Positions 37,889 through 47,677 of a stretch of DNA of 64,000 nucleotides are shown here, in pieces. The notes beneath the pieces were generated by a model. The model saw only the letters and a program-made list of their open reading frames with translations, ran no database searches and was not told the origin of the DNA. Source of the DNA: Pseudomonas saponiphila (lineage in GTDB: Bacteria > Pseudomonadota > Gammaproteobacteria > Pseudomonadales > Pseudomonadaceae); NCBI RefSeq assembly GCF_900105185.1, contig NZ_FNTJ01000001.1, forward strand, positions 744,001-808,000, written 5' to 3'. How positions within the stretch are numbered: position 1 is the stretch's first letter; every line of letters starts with the position of its first letter. The position numbers and the translations under genes were made by a program.

Positions 37889-38358
37889 CGCTGCGGTTTT
37901 CCTTTTGCTTGAACTGCCTTTTGGACACTGAAAAGCCTGGAACGTCGTGCATGGTCCCAAGGACCTCGTTCGCTCAGCCCTGTGCTGATTCGATTAATCA
38001 CCCAGGGCGATAACAGTAACCCCGGCGTGCTGTTCTGTCTTGGCTTTGTCCGACTTGTGGCCGGTACTATTTTGTACTAGCGCAGCCAATCAGGGCGGCA
38101 AAGGGGTTTTCAGTGGGAATAATAGGGGGTGAATCGGCTGGCCTGGGCCGGGAACCCGGTTCTGGCAAGGTCCCGTGCATCACCGGGGAAGTCTCCGCAA
38201 CCTGTGCGGCTGAAGCTTGAGCCACTCGGTTGCACCTTGGGCAAGACGGCATGCATGGACGTTCCTCGCTCGGGTCCTCGAACGGGGCTTGCAGTATTGG
38301 CTGCAGGCCCCAGCCGGCGGCAGTTTGCCCGAAGGTTGGGGTTCGGGCAATCAGGTGC
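37889..38358. other. Structured 470-bp intergenic region between pgi and panC; panD not present
   Basis: No protein gene of the usual panD size or sequence is found here on either strand; the pgi promoter must be in its left part. The right half is highly structured: a riboswitch-like stretch at about 38113-38275, a strong imperfect hairpin GGGGCTTGCAG/CTGCAGGCCCC (38284-38311), and a perfect 9-bp hairpin TTGCCCGAA/TTCGGGCAA (38324-38350) just after the panC stop, which may end the panC transcript. Confidence 0.6.
38113..38275 (+). ncRNA. Degenerate cobalamin-riboswitch-like RNA (candidate)
   Basis: On the plus strand landmarks appear in the order known for cobalamin riboswitches: GGGAATAATAGGG (38115-38127), GGGAACCCGGT (38150-38160), TCTCCGCAACCTGTGCGGC (38192-38210, compare CCCCGCAACTGTAAGCGG), TTGAGCCACTCGG (38217-38229, compare GAGCCACTG) and GGGCAAGACGG (38239-38249, compare GGGAAGGCGG). 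The final B12-box-like part (AGGAGACCTGCC) is poor. No gene lies downstream in this direction, as panC is convergent. It may be a decayed or orphan switch, or a chance likeness. Confidence 0.4.
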
Positions 38359-39219
38359 TTATGCCGTTGTATCGAGGTCCAGATGCAAGTTGTCGATCAG
38401 ACGGGTGGAGCCCAGATACGCCGCGACCAGAATCACCAGGTCGCGGTCTTCGGCGGTGGCGGGACGCAGGTTTTTCCCGTGACGGATTTCCAGGTAGTCC
38501 CGGCGCAGGCCGGCGGCTTCCAGTTGCTGCTGTTGCTCGGCCAGCAGCTTCGGATAATCGCGTTCGCCACTGCGGATGGCCTGGGCAATCTGCTTCAGGC
38601 TGCGGTACAGCGCCGGGGCGATGGCACGCTGTTCCGGGCTCAGGTAACCGTTGCGCGAGGACAGCGCCAGGCCGTCGTCGGCGCGTACGGTCGGTTCGCC
38701 GATGATCTGGATCGGCATGTTCAAGTCATGCACTAGGGCGCGAATGACGGCCAGTTGCTGGTAGTCCTTCTGGCCGAATACCGCCAGATCGGGCTGGACC
38801 ATGTTGAACAGCTTGCTGACCACCGTGGCCACGCCCTCGAAATGACCGGGACGGCTGGCACCGCACAGGCCTTCGGACAGTTGTGGCACGCTGACTCGGG
38901 TCTGTCCGGCCATGCCGTCGGGGTACATTTCTTCGACGTTGGGGGCGAACAGCAGATGGCAGCCGGCTTCGAGCAGCTTTTCCTGATCGGCGGCCAGGGT
39001 CCGCGGGTACTTGTCCAGGTCTTCGCCGGCGCCGAATTGCAGCGGGTTGACGAAGATGCTGGCGACCACGAAATCCACGCGCTGAGCGGCCTTGGCCACC
39101 AGCGCGGCGTGGCCGCTGTGCAGGTTGCCCATGGTGGGCACGAAGCCGATCCGCTTGCCGTCGCTGCGGGCGCGAGCGACCGCGGCGCGCAATTCGCGCA
39201 CGGTTTTAACTGTATTCAT
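38359..39219 (-). CDS. panC: Pantothenate synthetase PanC
   Basis: A 286-residue ligase of the HxGH nucleotidyltransferase superfamily. [17 protein letters not shown] carries the ATP-binding HSGH, and [30 protein letters not shown] and [15 protein letters not shown] are the typical family blocks (the last replaces KMSKS). It joins pantoate and beta-alanine to give pantothenate, using ATP. Its start overlaps panB by 4 bp, so the two are coupled. The beta-alanine-forming enzyme PanD is not encoded next to it. Confidence 0.97.
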   Translation of the reverse strand: MNTVKTVRELRAAVARARSDGKRIGFVPTMGNLHSGHAALVAKAAQRVDFVVASIFVNPLQFGAGEDLDKYPRTLAADQEKLLEAGCHLLFAPNVEEMYPDGMAGQTRVSVPQLSEGLCGASRPGHFEGVATVVSKLFNMVQPDLAVFGQKDYQQLAVIRALVHDLNMPIQIIGEPTVRADDGLALSSRNGYLSPEQRAIAPALYRSLKQIAQAIRSGERDYPKLLAEQQQQLEAAGLRRDYLEIRHGKNLRPATAEDRDLVILVAAYLGSTRLIDNLHLDLDTTA

Positions 39220-40016
39220 GCAGAGAACCCATGTTCGGCGCCTGGAAAGGTGACGGCTTTGACTTCTGCGACGTAGGCGCTCAAGGCCGCCTGGATGCTG
39301 TCTTGGCCGGCCATGAAGTTTTTCACGAACTTGGGTGAGCGACCGCTCAGGGACAGGCCCAGCATGTCGTGGAGCACCAGTACCTGGCCGTCGGTGGCGC
39401 TGCCGGCGCCGATGCCGATCACCGGGATCTTCACCGCCTGGGTGATTTCCGCGGCCAGTTCACTGGGCACGCATTCCAGCAGCAACATGGCGGCACCGGC
39501 CTGCTCCAGGGCAATGGCATCGGCACGCATCTGCCGCGCCTGGCTCTCGTTGCGCCCCTGGACCTTGTAGCCGCCCAGGACATTCACGGTCTGTGGCGTC
39601 AGCCCCATGTGCACGCACACCGGAACACCGCGCTCGTTCAGCAGGCGAACCGATTCGGCCAGCCAGGCCGCGCCTTCGATCTTGACCATGTGCGCGCCGG
39701 CCTGCATCAGCTGGGCGGAACTGCTCAGCGCTTGTTCGGGGGTGGCGTAGGACATGAAAGGCAGGTCGGCGAGGATCAGTGCCCCGTTGTTGCCGCGTTT
39801 GACCGCTGCGACGTGATAGGCCATGTCGGCGTTGCTGACGGGCAGGGTGCTGTCGTGCCCTTGCAACACCATGCCCAGGGAGTCGCCTACCAGCAGGACT
39901 TCGACACCGGCCTCACAGCAGGTGTGGGCGAAGGTCGCGTCATAGCAGGTCAGCATGGTGATTTTTTCACCTTTCTGCTTGAGGCTTTGCAGGGTGGTCA
40001 GAGTGATGTCTGGCAT
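39216..40016 (-). CDS. panB: 3-methyl-2-oxobutanoate hydroxymethyltransferase PanB
   Basis: A 266-residue TIM-barrel enzyme. [20 protein letters not shown] contains metal-binding Asp; [33 protein letters not shown] and [11 protein letters not shown] are conserved blocks with the catalytic Glu. It transfers a hydroxymethyl group from methylenetetrahydrofolate to ketoisovalerate, giving ketopantoate, the first step towards pantothenate. It is the first gene of panB-panC and is preceded by a 395-bp gap. Confidence 0.97.
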   Translation of the reverse strand: MPDITLTTLQSLKQKGEKITMLTCYDATFAHTCCEAGVEVLLVGDSLGMVLQGHDSTLPVSNADMAYHVAAVKRGNNGALILADLPFMSYATPEQALSSSAQLMQAGAHMVKIEGAAWLAESVRLLNERGVPVCVHMGLTPQTVNVLGGYKVQGRNESQARQMRADAIALEQAGAAMLLLECVPSELAAEITQAVKIPVIGIGAGSATDGQVLVLHDMLGLSLSGRSPKFVKNFMAGQDSIQAALSAYVAEVKAVTFPGAEHGFSA

Positions 40017-40411
40017 GAAAAGGGGTCCTCATTTCAGGCGCTTTGGAAACTACTGCGAGTAACGCGCGTGATTCTTCGTTTTTCAGGCGCACGGTCTTTT
40101 GTCGTGCTTATACAGCCTGGTTCCAAGCGATTTGAAAGTGCGGCCGGGACTCGTCTTGGCGCTCTCGGGCACATCATTTTGTGCCCAGAAGGTGCTCTGT
40201 ACCAGCGGGTGCCACCGCCGTTGCACAAGCGCCTTGGCCTGACGTTTCCTGGGGTCGCCGCGAACAAGCCTCGCTTGAATTGCGCCCTTTAACGCCGGGA
40301 TGGCGGCAACGGGACGCCTATAGTCGTGATGAGGACTCGGGAAGTCAATTAGATGTGTTACCGCCTTGTTACGCCGCGAGTGTTACCGCCGTTACTGATC
40401 CGTTTCAGCGC
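40017..40411. other. 395-bp gap between folK and panB
   Basis: No gene was found on either strand. A small hairpin, GGGCACATCATTTTGTGCCC (40168-40187), could end the folK transcript. The part next to 40017 must carry the panB promoter, as both neighbours are on the minus strand and the gap is too long for a coupled operon. Confidence 0.5.
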
Positions 40412-40891
40412 TCAGGCCAGGCGTTCCAGGCCGACAAATGGGCAGGCATCGAGCAGTGCCTTGAGGGTGCGCCCATCGGCTAGCCGCAACTCGGCAGGGG
40501 CCAGTTCTGCCAGGGGATAGAGGACAAAGGGGCGGGCGTGCATGTGGTAATGAGGCACCTTGAGACGGGGTTCGTCGAGCAGGCGGTCACCGAACAGGAG
40601 GATGTCCAGGTCCAGGGTACGCGGCCCCCAGCGTTCATTGCGCTCGCGGCCCTGCTGGTTTTCGATTGCTTGCAGGGCATCGAGCAGCACCAGGGGTTCG
40701 AGGTTGCTGTCCAGCGCCGCCACAGCATTGGTGTAGCGCGGTTGGCCGGGAAGCAGGGAGTCGCTTTGATAGAAGGCCGAGACGCCGCGCAGTTGGCTGG
40801 CGGGCAACTGCGCCAGGGCCTCGATGGCGCTGAGCAGTTGCTCTTCGGGGGCCGCCAGGTTGCTGCCCATACCGATGTAGATACGTTCCAT
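40412..40891 (-). CDS. folK: HPPK, hydroxymethyl-dihydropterin pyrophosphokinase FolK
   Basis: A 159-residue kinase with the family blocks YIGMGSNLAAPEEQL, NAVAALDSNLEPLVLLDALQ and RWGPRTLDLDILLFGD, the last with the two Asp that bind magnesium. It transfers pyrophosphate from ATP to 6-hydroxymethyl-dihydropterin in folate synthesis. It follows pcnB by 3 bp, so both are in one transcript. Confidence 0.96.
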   Translation of the reverse strand: MERIYIGMGSNLAAPEEQLLSAIEALAQLPASQLRGVSAFYQSDSLLPGQPRYTNAVAALDSNLEPLVLLDALQAIENQQGRERNERWGPRTLDLDILLFGDRLLDEPRLKVPHYHMHARPFVLYPLAELAPAELRLADGRTLKALLDACPFVGLERLA

Positions 40892-40894
40892 CCA

Positions 40895-42292
40895 CTATTC
40901 GCCCGAAGCGTTGGAGCCGCCGACACGCTTGCGCTTGGCGCCGCTGCTGCGTCGACGTTTGCGAGGGGCGCCGCTCGCATCTTCCTTGCCGCTCAGTTCG
41001 CGGATCATGTCCCGGCGTTCGGCATCGTTGGCGTCCTGGTAATCGGTCCACCATTCACCCAGGCCATCGGTCTGCTCGCCGGCGCTTTCCCGCAGCAGCA
41101 GGAAGTCGTAGCCGGCACGGAAACGCGGGTTATCCAGCAGCAGGTCGGCGCGCTTGCCGCTGCGGCGTGGCAAGCGCTCTTGCATGTCCCAGATCTCGCG
41201 GATCGGCATGGTGAAGCGCTTGGGAATGGCAATGCGCTGGCACTGCTCGGCGATCAGCTCGTGAGCCGCTTCCTGCATGGCCGGGATCGGCGGCATGCCA
41301 CGTTCCTGCAGGCGCAGCACCCGTGCCGGCAGTGCGGGCCAGAGCAGGGCGGCGAACAGGAAGGCCGGGGTCACCGGTTTGTTCTGCTTGATCCGCAAGT
41401 CGGTGTTGATCAGCGCTTCACTGATCAGCGTGTGGGTGTAGGTCGGGTTGTATTCCAGGGCTTCGGCGCTGGCCGGGAACAACGGATCGAACAGTTGCAG
41501 GTCCACCAGCATTTCGAAGGTGTCGGCGGCGTAGCCGGAGAGGAACAGCTTGAGCACTTCCTCGAACAGGCGCGCCGAGGGGATCTCCCGCAGCATGGGC
41601 GCCAGCTCACGGATCGGCGTCGCGGTGTGCTTTTCGATACCGAAGTTCAGCTTTGCGGCGAAGCGCACGGCCCGCAGCATCCGCACCGGGTCTTCCTGAT
41701 AGCGCTGGCGAGGATCGCCGATCAGGCGGATCAGGTTGTTGCGAATGTCGTGTACGCCATTGGCGTAGTCGAGGATGCGCTCACTGACCGGATCGTAGTA
41801 CAGGGCGTTGATGGTGAAGTCACGGCGTTGCGCGTCTTCTTCCAGGGTGCCGTAGACGTTGTCCCGCAGGATTCGTCCGCTTTCGTTGCGGGAGGATTGG
41901 TTGCTGTCCTCCTCGTCGTCGTTTTGCGGGTGGTTGGCGCGGAAGGTCGCGACCTCGATGATTTCGCGACCGAAGTGAATGTGCACCAGCTTGAAACGAC
42001 GGCCAATGATCCGCGCGTTACGAAACTCGGCCTTGACCTGTTCCGGTGTGGCGCTGGTGGCGACGTCGAAATCCTTGGGGGTGATGTTGAGCAGCATGTC
42101 GCGCACGCAGCCACCCACCAGGTAAGCCTGGTAGCCGGCGTTCTGCAGGCGCTCGACGATATTCACCGCATACCGGCTGAATTGGGCACGTTGCAGCGAA
42201 TGTTGGCTGCTATTGAGCACTTCAGGGGTGCTGCGTTGGTGTTGCGTACGACGCAAGGGAGAACGGAATGACTGGAACAGCTTCTTCAGCAT
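40895..42292 (-). CDS. pcnB: Poly(A) polymerase I PcnB
   Basis: A 465-residue class II nucleotidyltransferase. The nucleotide-binding GG motif and the metal-binding DxD are in LVGGCVRDMLLNITPKDFDVATSA; a third Asp is in DFTINALYYDP; the neck region follows with DPVRMLRAVRFAAKLNF. The C-terminal tail is strongly basic (RKRRRSSGAKRKRVGG), as in bacterial PcnB. It adds poly(A) tails to RNA 3' ends and promotes decay. The start at 42292 (MLKKLFQSF) is the family start; longer frames upstream run into the promoter. crcZ lies upstream, as in other pseudomonads. Confidence 0.95.
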   Translation of the reverse strand: MLKKLFQSFRSPLRRTQHQRSTPEVLNSSQHSLQRAQFSRYAVNIVERLQNAGYQAYLVGGCVRDMLLNITPKDFDVATSATPEQVKAEFRNARIIGRRFKLVHIHFGREIIEVATFRANHPQNDDEEDSNQSSRNESGRILRDNVYGTLEEDAQRRDFTINALYYDPVSERILDYANGVHDIRNNLIRLIGDPRQRYQEDPVRMLRAVRFAAKLNFGIEKHTATPIRELAPMLREIPSARLFEEVLKLFLSGYAADTFEMLVDLQLFDPLFPASAEALEYNPTYTHTLISEALINTDLRIKQNKPVTPAFLFAALLWPALPARVLRLQERGMPPIPAMQEAAHELIAEQCQRIAIPKRFTMPIREIWDMQERLPRRSGKRADLLLDNPRFRAGYDFLLLRESAGEQTDGLGEWWTDYQDANDAERRDMIRELSGKEDASGAPRKRRRSSGAKRKRVGGSNASGE

Positions 42293-42472
42293 GGGATGCA
42301 CTGTTTGAAGGAATGTTCGGCCAAAACGAAGAATGACCGCATGATGGGCCGGGATTCTAGCATTTAGTCGAAGGATGGTGTAGGAAGCTGCCGCGACATG
42401 TGTAGGTCTGACCAAAGCGCCGTGCTACCAGGGCGGTGTGGGTTTTGTCGGGGGAAATACGAATTGCAGAAA

Positions 42473-42837
42473 CCACAAGGGGAGCCGAAGCTCCCCCAGA
42501 ATAGTTGCGTGCTCTATTTTTATTATTGGTTTTGGGCTTCTTGTTTTTGTTGATCGCCCTTGTCACCTGGTTTACCCAGTGTGACGCTCCCAATCGGGAG
42601 CCAAGAGCAAACGGATTGCTTTGATCGCTGAGTTGCAATGACCTTTCGATCCAACCAGTTCAGGCTCTGCCTTAGGGCAGTTTTTGTTGTTCTCGGCCTG
42701 GTTGCGGGGCAAGCCCCAAATACAACGCCTCTCCAAAAGAATCAGTTAGCTGCGCCTCCGCCGTGTTGTTTTTATTGTGCGTGAGTCGATTCGTCTTATT
42801 TTTATTGTCTTGTGCATTGCTTGTTATTGTTCTTGTA
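42473..42837 (-). ncRNA. crcZ: Small RNA CrcZ
   Basis: No protein gene lies between cbrB and pcnB, but the minus strand reads many A-rich CA-motifs: AATAATAAAAATAG, AACAAAAACAAGAAG, AACAAAAACTGCC, AATAAAAACAACACG, AATAAAAATAAGACG and AACAATAACAAGC. These are Hfq/Crc binding sites, the hallmark of CrcZ, which sequesters Hfq-Crc and relieves catabolite repression. A sigma-54 promoter and a CbrB site are upstream. The hairpin GGGGAGC-TTCG-GCTCCCC (42479-42496) probably marks the 3' end. The ends given are estimates: 12 nt after the -12 box, and just after the hairpin. Confidence 0.92.
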
Positions 42838-42847
42838 CCAAACATAT

Positions 42848-42863
42848 AGCAGTTGCCGTGCCA
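42848..42863 (-). promoter_or_regulatory. Sigma-54 promoter of crcZ
   Basis: On the minus strand TGGCACG-GCAA-CTGCT with 10 bp between GG and GC, a near-consensus -24/-12 element. It sits about 100 bp from the CbrB operator, in the correct orientation for CrcZ. Confidence 0.9.
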
Positions 42864-42922
42864 ACTTTTGTGAACCCCAGTAAAACAAGGGGTTAGGAGC
42901 CTCTGGCGCTATTATTCAGACG

Positions 42923-42963
42923 AAAAAAAGCCGGGGCTTCGTTACCTTTAGCCCCGGCTTTTG
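42923..42963 (-). terminator. Intrinsic terminator after cbrB
   Basis: AAGCCGGGGCT (42927-42938 region) pairs with AGCCCCGGCTT (42950-42960). On the minus strand the stem is followed by seven T. It separates cbrAB from crcZ. Confidence 0.88.
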
Positions 42964-42987
42964 TTACGTCCAATGATGCGGGTAACA
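42962..42987. promoter_or_regulatory. CbrB operator (upstream activating site) for crcZ
   Basis: TGTTAC, 14 bases, GTAACA: exactly the spaced palindrome reported for CbrB binding at crcZ in pseudomonads, as I remember it. A further half site, GTTAC, is at 42940-42945. About 100 bp upstream of the sigma-54 promoter. The site overlaps the end of the cbrB terminator by 2 bp. Confidence 0.85.
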
Positions 42988-43035
42988 GTTTTTTTCATTT
43001 TGTCGAATGTCACCCGCACATTCGACAGCCTCGGT

Positions 43036-44463
43036 TCAGCTTTCGCTGGCGACCCCGCTCTTGCGGCGCGGGATGCCCAGGCGCTGGCGCCGCTCCCACA
43101 GGCATTTGCGGCTGACCCCAAGCTTGCGTGCCAGCTCGGTTTCGGTCATGTGGTCCTGGTGCTCTAGAACGAAATGCTGGAAGTAGTCTTCCAGGGACAG
43201 GTCTTCGGTGGGTTCGTGGCTGGTGTTACCCGGCTGTGGCGCCAGGCCGACGAAGTCGTCGTCTTCCAGGTCGCTCAATTCGATATCGATGCCCAGCAGG
43301 TCAGCTGAAATCTCCGGGCTTTCGCACAGGATCACTGCACGCTCGACCGCGTTCTCCAGTTCACGCACGTTCCCCGGCCAGGAGTAATGACGGATCGCTT
43401 GTTCGGCGTCGGCGGCGAATCTCAGGTCCGAACGACCGATGCGCGCACTCTGTCGAGCGAGGAAGGCGTTGGCGATTTCATTGACGTCGGCACCCCGCTC
43501 GCGCAGGGCTGGCAGTTTCAAGGCGATCACGTGCAGGCGGTAGTAAAGGTCTTCGCGGAACTGGCCGATTTTCGACAGGCTCTTCAGGTCGCGGTGAGTC
43601 GCCGCTATCAGGCGCACGTCGACTTTTTGCGACTGCACCGAACCTACCCGGCGGATTTCGCCTTCTTGCAGCACGCGCAGCAGCCGGGCCTGGGCTTCCA
43701 GCGGCAGTTCGCCGATTTCGTCGAGGAAGAGTGTGCCGCCGTCCGCCGCTTCCACCAGGCCGGCACGACCGGCACTGGCGCCGGTGAATGCACCTTTCTC
43801 GTGGCCGAACAGTTCGGATTCGATCAGGGTTTCCGGGATGGCGGCGCAGTTCACCGAGATCATCGGCGCCTTGGCGCGCTTGGACAGATTGTGCAGCGCC
43901 CGGGCCACCAGCTCTTTGCCGGTGCCGGATTCGCCCTGGATCAGGACATTGGAGTCCGTCGGCGCGACCTTGCGGATCTTGCTGTACATGTCCTGCATGG
44001 GCGGACAGGAGCCGATGATGCCGATTTCTCCGTTGCTGTTACCGGCAATGGCCTTGTCCGCCGCGGCCCCGGCCTTGCTCGCTGGGCGATCTGGCGCGGC
44101 GTTCTCGGCGCTTTGCCGATCGCGAAGGATTCGCGCCACGGCCTGGAGCATCTCATCGTGGTCGAAAGGCTTGGCGATGTAGTCCACCGCGCCCATCTTC
44201 ATCGAGTCCACGGCCGAGCGCAGGCTGGCGTAGCTGGTCATGATCAGCACCGGAGTGCCCTGGCCGAGCTTGATCAGTTCGGTACCCGGGGCGCCTGGCA
44301 GGCGCAGGTCACTGACGATCAGATCGAACGTGGGGATGCTGAAGCGTTCCTGGGCTTCCTGCACTGAGCCGGCTTCGCTGACCTGATACTGGTTGCGTTC
44401 CAGCAGGCGGCGCAGGGCGGAGCGGATAATGGTTTCGTCTTCGACGATCAGAATATGCGGCAT
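43036..44463 (-). CDS. cbrB: Sigma-54-dependent response regulator CbrB
   Basis: A 475-residue NtrC-type activator. Receiver: VEDE (Asp9), phospho-acceptor Asp52 ([13 protein letters not shown]), Lys in IAKPFD. AAA+ domain: Walker [15 protein letters not shown] loop in [16 protein letters not shown], Walker [13 protein letters not shown]-terminal Fis helix-turn-helix ([25 protein letters not shown]). All key residues are intact, in contrast to the PilR in this window. It activates crcZ and carbon and nitrogen assimilation genes when carbon is poor. It follows cbrA by 22 bp and is one operon with it. Confidence 0.96.
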   Translation of the reverse strand: MPHILIVEDETIIRSALRRLLERNQYQVSEAGSVQEAQERFSIPTFDLIVSDLRLPGAPGTELIKLGQGTPVLIMTSYASLRSAVDSMKMGAVDYIAKPFDHDEMLQAVARILRDRQSAENAAPDRPASKAGAAADKAIAGNSNGEIGIIGSCPPMQDMYSKIRKVAPTDSNVLIQGESGTGKELVARALHNLSKRAKAPMISVNCAAIPETLIESELFGHEKGAFTGASAGRAGLVEAADGGTLFLDEIGELPLEAQARLLRVLQEGEIRRVGSVQSQKVDVRLIAATHRDLKSLSKIGQFREDLYYRLHVIALKLPALRERGADVNEIANAFLARQSARIGRSDLRFAADAEQAIRHYSWPGNVRELENAVERAVILCESPEISADLLGIDIELSDLEDDDFVGLAPQPGNTSHEPTEDLSLEDYFQHFVLEHQDHMTETELARKLGVSRKCLWERRQRLGIPRRKSGVASES

Positions 44464-44485
44464 TGATTCAATTCTCTCGACGGTC

Positions 44486-47434
44486 TCAGTTCACAGCGGA
44501 CGTCGCTTCGACATGGCGCGGCAAGGTCACCCGAATACGGGTGCCGCGCTGGCTTTGTAGATCGGCCGGGCTGTCGATGGTGATTTGTCCATAATGCTCT
44601 TCAACGATGGAATAGACCAGTGCAAGGCCCAGTCCGGTGCCTTCTCCAGGGTCCTTGGTGGTGAAAAACGGTTCGAACAGCCGGTCCATGATGTTCTTGG
44701 GAATGCCGCTGCCTTCGTCCTCCACGATCAGGTCGACCGTGTGCTCGAAAGCCTCGCTCTTGACGCGTACCGCGCTGCCGGGTGGGGAAGCGTCGCGGGC
44801 GTTGGAAAGCAGGTTGATCAACACCTGGGCGAGGCGCTGAGGATCGCCATCGACCCAGTGGTCGGGATCGCACAGATTGAAGAACTGCACTTCGAAATTG
44901 CGTCGATTCAGGGCCAGCAGGCCAATGGCGTCCTGAGCGACTTCGGCCAGGCACACGGCTTCGTCGTTGTGCTGGTGGCTACCGGCGTGGGCAAAGCTCA
45001 TCAACGACTGCACGATGCGCGAGATGCGCTTGGTCTGTTCGAGAATCTGCTCGCTGATTTCCGTCAGTTCGCCGTCCTCCTCGCGCTCTTCCCGCAGGTT
45101 CTGCGCCAGGCAGGCAATACCGGTGATCGGGTTGCCGATCTCGTGAGCGACCCCGGCGGCCAGGCGCCCGATACTGGCCAGACGTTCGGAGTGCACCAGT
45201 TTGTCTTCCAGTGTCTGGGTTTCGGTCAGGTCCTCCACCAGCAGCACCAGGCCGCTGTTGCCCGGTGCCAGAGGCTCGTCGATGGCCGCCTTGTGCAGGT
45301 TCAGCCAGCGGGTCTGGCCATCGAGGGCCAGGTGCTGCTTGTGCAAGTGTTCGTCCGGCAGATTGATGAAGCCTTGCAGCAAATCCTTCCATGGGTTGGC
45401 GATGGTGCTCAGGCGCGAGCCCACCACATGCTGCGCGGGAATGCCGGTCAGCTCTTCCATGGCCTTGTTCCACATCAGGATTTCCTGGTCCTTGGCCAGG
45501 GAGCAGACGCCCATCGGCAGTTCCTGCAGGGTTTGCCGATGGTAGCGACGCAGGGCATCGAGTTCGGCGGCCAGGCCGGTCAGGCGCGAGTGGTAGTCCT
45601 CCAGCCGGCTTTCGATGAAGTGGATGTCCTCGGTGACGTAGTTTTCTCCGCCGGCCTTGTAGGGCAGGAAGGTTTCCACCATGTCCTGGGCAACACTGGG
45701 GCCCATCAGGCCCGAGAGGTTGGCCTCGATGCGGTCACGCAGGCGCCGCAAGGCGTAAGGCCGACGCTCGTCGAAGGGCAGATAGAGGTCGCGCAGGGCC
45801 TGCTCCACTTCCTTTTGCGCGGCCTTGGCGCCCAGCGGCTTGGCCAGTTGAGTGGCGAATTCCTGGGGCGAGGCGGCATGCAGTTCCCGTCGTTGCGGGC
45901 GACGCACGTTGTCCACGGCACAGGCTTCGGCGGCGCTGGCTTCCTCGCTGCTGGCGTTGGTGAACAGCGAGATCAGGGTGAACATCAGCACGTTGGCGGC
46001 CAGCGAGGCGATGGCCGCCATGTGCCAGCTGGTGTCGTCGAGGACGTAGATCATGTTCAGCAGCGGGATATAGAAACCCTGCAGGTTGCCGATCAACGGC
46101 AGCAGCATGGTCACCAGCCACACCAGGATCCCGGCCAGCAGCCCGGCGATGAAACCACGCCGGTTGGCGGTCGGCCAGTACAGCACCGACAGTACGCCCG
46201 GCAGAAATTGCAGGGTGGCGACGAAGGCGACGATTCCCAGGTTGGCCAGGTCTTGCTCGGCCCCCAGCAGCAGATAGAAGGCATAGCCGGCCATGATGAT
46301 GGCGACGATCAGGGCGCGGCGGGTCCATTTCAGCCAGCGATAGATGTTGCCTTCCGCCGGCGGCTGATAGAGCGGCAGCACCAGATGGTTCAGGGCCATC
46401 CCCGACAACGCCAGGGTGGTGACAATGATCAGGCCACTGGCGGCGGAAAGGCCGCCGACATAGGCCAGCAGGGCCAGGGCCGGGCTGTTGGCGGCAATGC
46501 CGATGCCCAGGGTGAAGTATTCCGGATTGGTGGTGGCGCCGAGCTTGAGTCCGGCCCAGAGAATCAGCGGTACCGCCAGGCTCATCAGCAGCAGGAACAG
46601 CGGCAGGCCCCAGCTGGCGCTGACCAGGGCGCGGGGGTTGAGGTTTTCGGTAAAGGTCATGTGGTACATGTGCGGCATGACGATGGCCGAGGCGAAGAAC
46701 ACCAGCAGCAGAGTGCGCCACGGCCCCTCTTGCAGGGGCGTATGCAGCGCGGCCAGGGCGGTCTGGTTCTGCAGCAGCCAGAGCTCCAGCTGTTGTGGCC
46801 CATCGAAAACCCCGTACAGCGCGTAGAGGCCGACGCCGCCGATGGCGATCAGCTTGATCACCGATTCGAAGGCAATGGCGAACACCAGGCCTTCGTGTTT
46901 TTCCCGGGTCGCAATGTGCCTGGAACCGAAGAAAATCGTGAACAGGGTGATCAGCGCGCAGAAGCTCAGTGCTACGCGATGTTGCACAGGCTCATGGGTG
47001 AGGATGCCGATGGAGTCGGCCACCGCCTGGATCTGCAGGGCCAGCAGGGGCAGGACCCCCACCAGCATGAAAATGGTGGTCAGGGCGCCGGCCCAGGTGC
47101 TGCGAAATCGGAAGGCGAACAGATCCGCCAGGGATGACAGCTGGTAGGTACGGGTGATCTTGAGGATCGGATAGAGCAGCACCGGCGCCAGCAGGAAGGC
47201 CCCGGACACCCCCAGGTAACTGGAGAGAAAGCCGTAGCCGTATTGATAGGCCAGGCCCACTGTGCCGTAGAAGGCCCAGGCACTGGCATAGACCCCAAGC
47301 GACAGGGTGTAGGTCAGTGGGTGGCGAATGATCGAACGCGGGATCATGCCGCGCTCACTGATCCAGGCCACCCCGAACAGCACCAGCAAATAGGCGGCGC
47401 TGATCAGGATCATCTGGGTCAGGCTAAAGCTCAT
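44486..47434 (-). CDS. cbrA: Sensor kinase CbrA with sodium/solute-symporter domain
   Basis: A 982-residue sensor. The first ~500 residues form about 13 membrane helices of the SSS transporter fold (from [21 protein letters not shown] on); CbrA of other pseudomonads transports histidine through this domain. A PAS domain (about 620-720), HisKA with [12 protein letters not shown] (His about 770) and HATPase ([17 protein letters not shown]) follow. It phosphorylates CbrB. Start at 47434 (MSFSLTQ) is inside the end of cbrX; an ATG 6 bp upstream is also possible. In one operon with cbrX and cbrB. Confidence 0.95.
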   Translation of the reverse strand: MSFSLTQMILISAAYLLVLFGVAWISERGMIPRSIIRHPLTYTLSLGVYASAWAFYGTVGLAYQYGYGFLSSYLGVSGAFLLAPVLLYPILKITRTYQLSSLADLFAFRFRSTWAGALTTIFMLVGVLPLLALQIQAVADSIGILTHEPVQHRVALSFCALITLFTIFFGSRHIATREKHEGLVFAIAFESVIKLIAIGGVGLYALYGVFDGPQQLELWLLQNQTALAALHTPLQEGPWRTLLLVFFASAIVMPHMYHMTFTENLNPRALVSASWGLPLFLLLMSLAVPLILWAGLKLGATTNPEYFTLGIGIAANSPALALLAYVGGLSAASGLIIVTTLALSGMALNHLVLPLYQPPAEGNIYRWLKWTRRALIVAIIMAGYAFYLLLGAEQDLANLGIVAFVATLQFLPGVLSVLYWPTANRRGFIAGLLAGILVWLVTMLLPLIGNLQGFYIPLLNMIYVLDDTSWHMAAIASLAANVLMFTLISLFTNASSEEASAAEACAVDNVRRPQRRELHAASPQEFATQLAKPLGAKAAQKEVEQALRDLYLPFDERRPYALRRLRDRIEANLSGLMGPSVAQDMVETFLPYKAGGENYVTEDIHFIESRLEDYHSRLTGLAAELDALRRYHRQTLQELPMGVCSLAKDQEILMWNKAMEELTGIPAQHVVGSRLSTIANPWKDLLQGFINLPDEHLHKQHLALDGQTRWLNLHKAAIDEPLAPGNSGLVLLVEDLTETQTLEDKLVHSERLASIGRLAAGVAHEIGNPITGIACLAQNLREEREEDGELTEISEQILEQTKRISRIVQSLMSFAHAGSHQHNDEAVCLAEVAQDAIGLLALNRRNFEVQFFNLCDPDHWVDGDPQRLAQVLINLLSNARDASPPGSAVRVKSEAFEHTVDLIVEDEGSGIPKNIMDRLFEPFFTTKDPGEGTGLGLALVYSIVEEHYGQITIDSPADLQSQRGTRIRVTLPRHVEATSAVN

Positions 47435-47600
47435 CGGCATCTTTTTGGCTCTGCAGGATGAAGGTCACGACGATCAGAATCAGCCAGAGCAGATACGGGC
47501 GATACCAGGCGCCAGTAGCATCGATCCACCAATCCATGATGGCGGGGGAAAACAGATAGATCCCCACTACCAGGAGCAGGACCAAGCGATAGATGTACAT
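47424..47600 (-). CDS. cbrX: CbrX, 58-residue membrane protein upstream of cbrA
   Basis: A short open frame starting MYIYRLVLLLVVGIYLFSPA and ending in QSQKDADEL. Two membrane segments (about 5-23 and 37-50) surround a WYRPY loop. The stop lies 10 bases inside cbrA, so translation of the two is probably coupled. A small gene of this kind (cbrX) is known directly upstream of cbrA in pseudomonads. It is likely to be missed by length-based gene finding. Suggested role: help expression or membrane insertion of CbrA; not shown by the sequence itself. Confidence 0.85.
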   Translation of the reverse strand: MYIYRLVLLLVVGIYLFSPAIMDWWIDATGAWYRPYLLWLILIVVTFILQSQKDADEL

Positions 47601-47677
47601 CTCGGCCTCTCTTTATTGTCTGCGTGCCCGAAAACGTGCGGCGATGGTAACGGATGGGCGCCAAGCTGCAAGGGGCG

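Noticed and set aside
38067..38252. Open frame of 61 codons on the minus strand between pgi and panC (starts MPSCPRCN)
   Set aside because: It lies antisense to the riboswitch-like blocks, is Pro-rich with no further motif, and has no good ribosome binding site. More likely an artefact of the structured RNA sequence.
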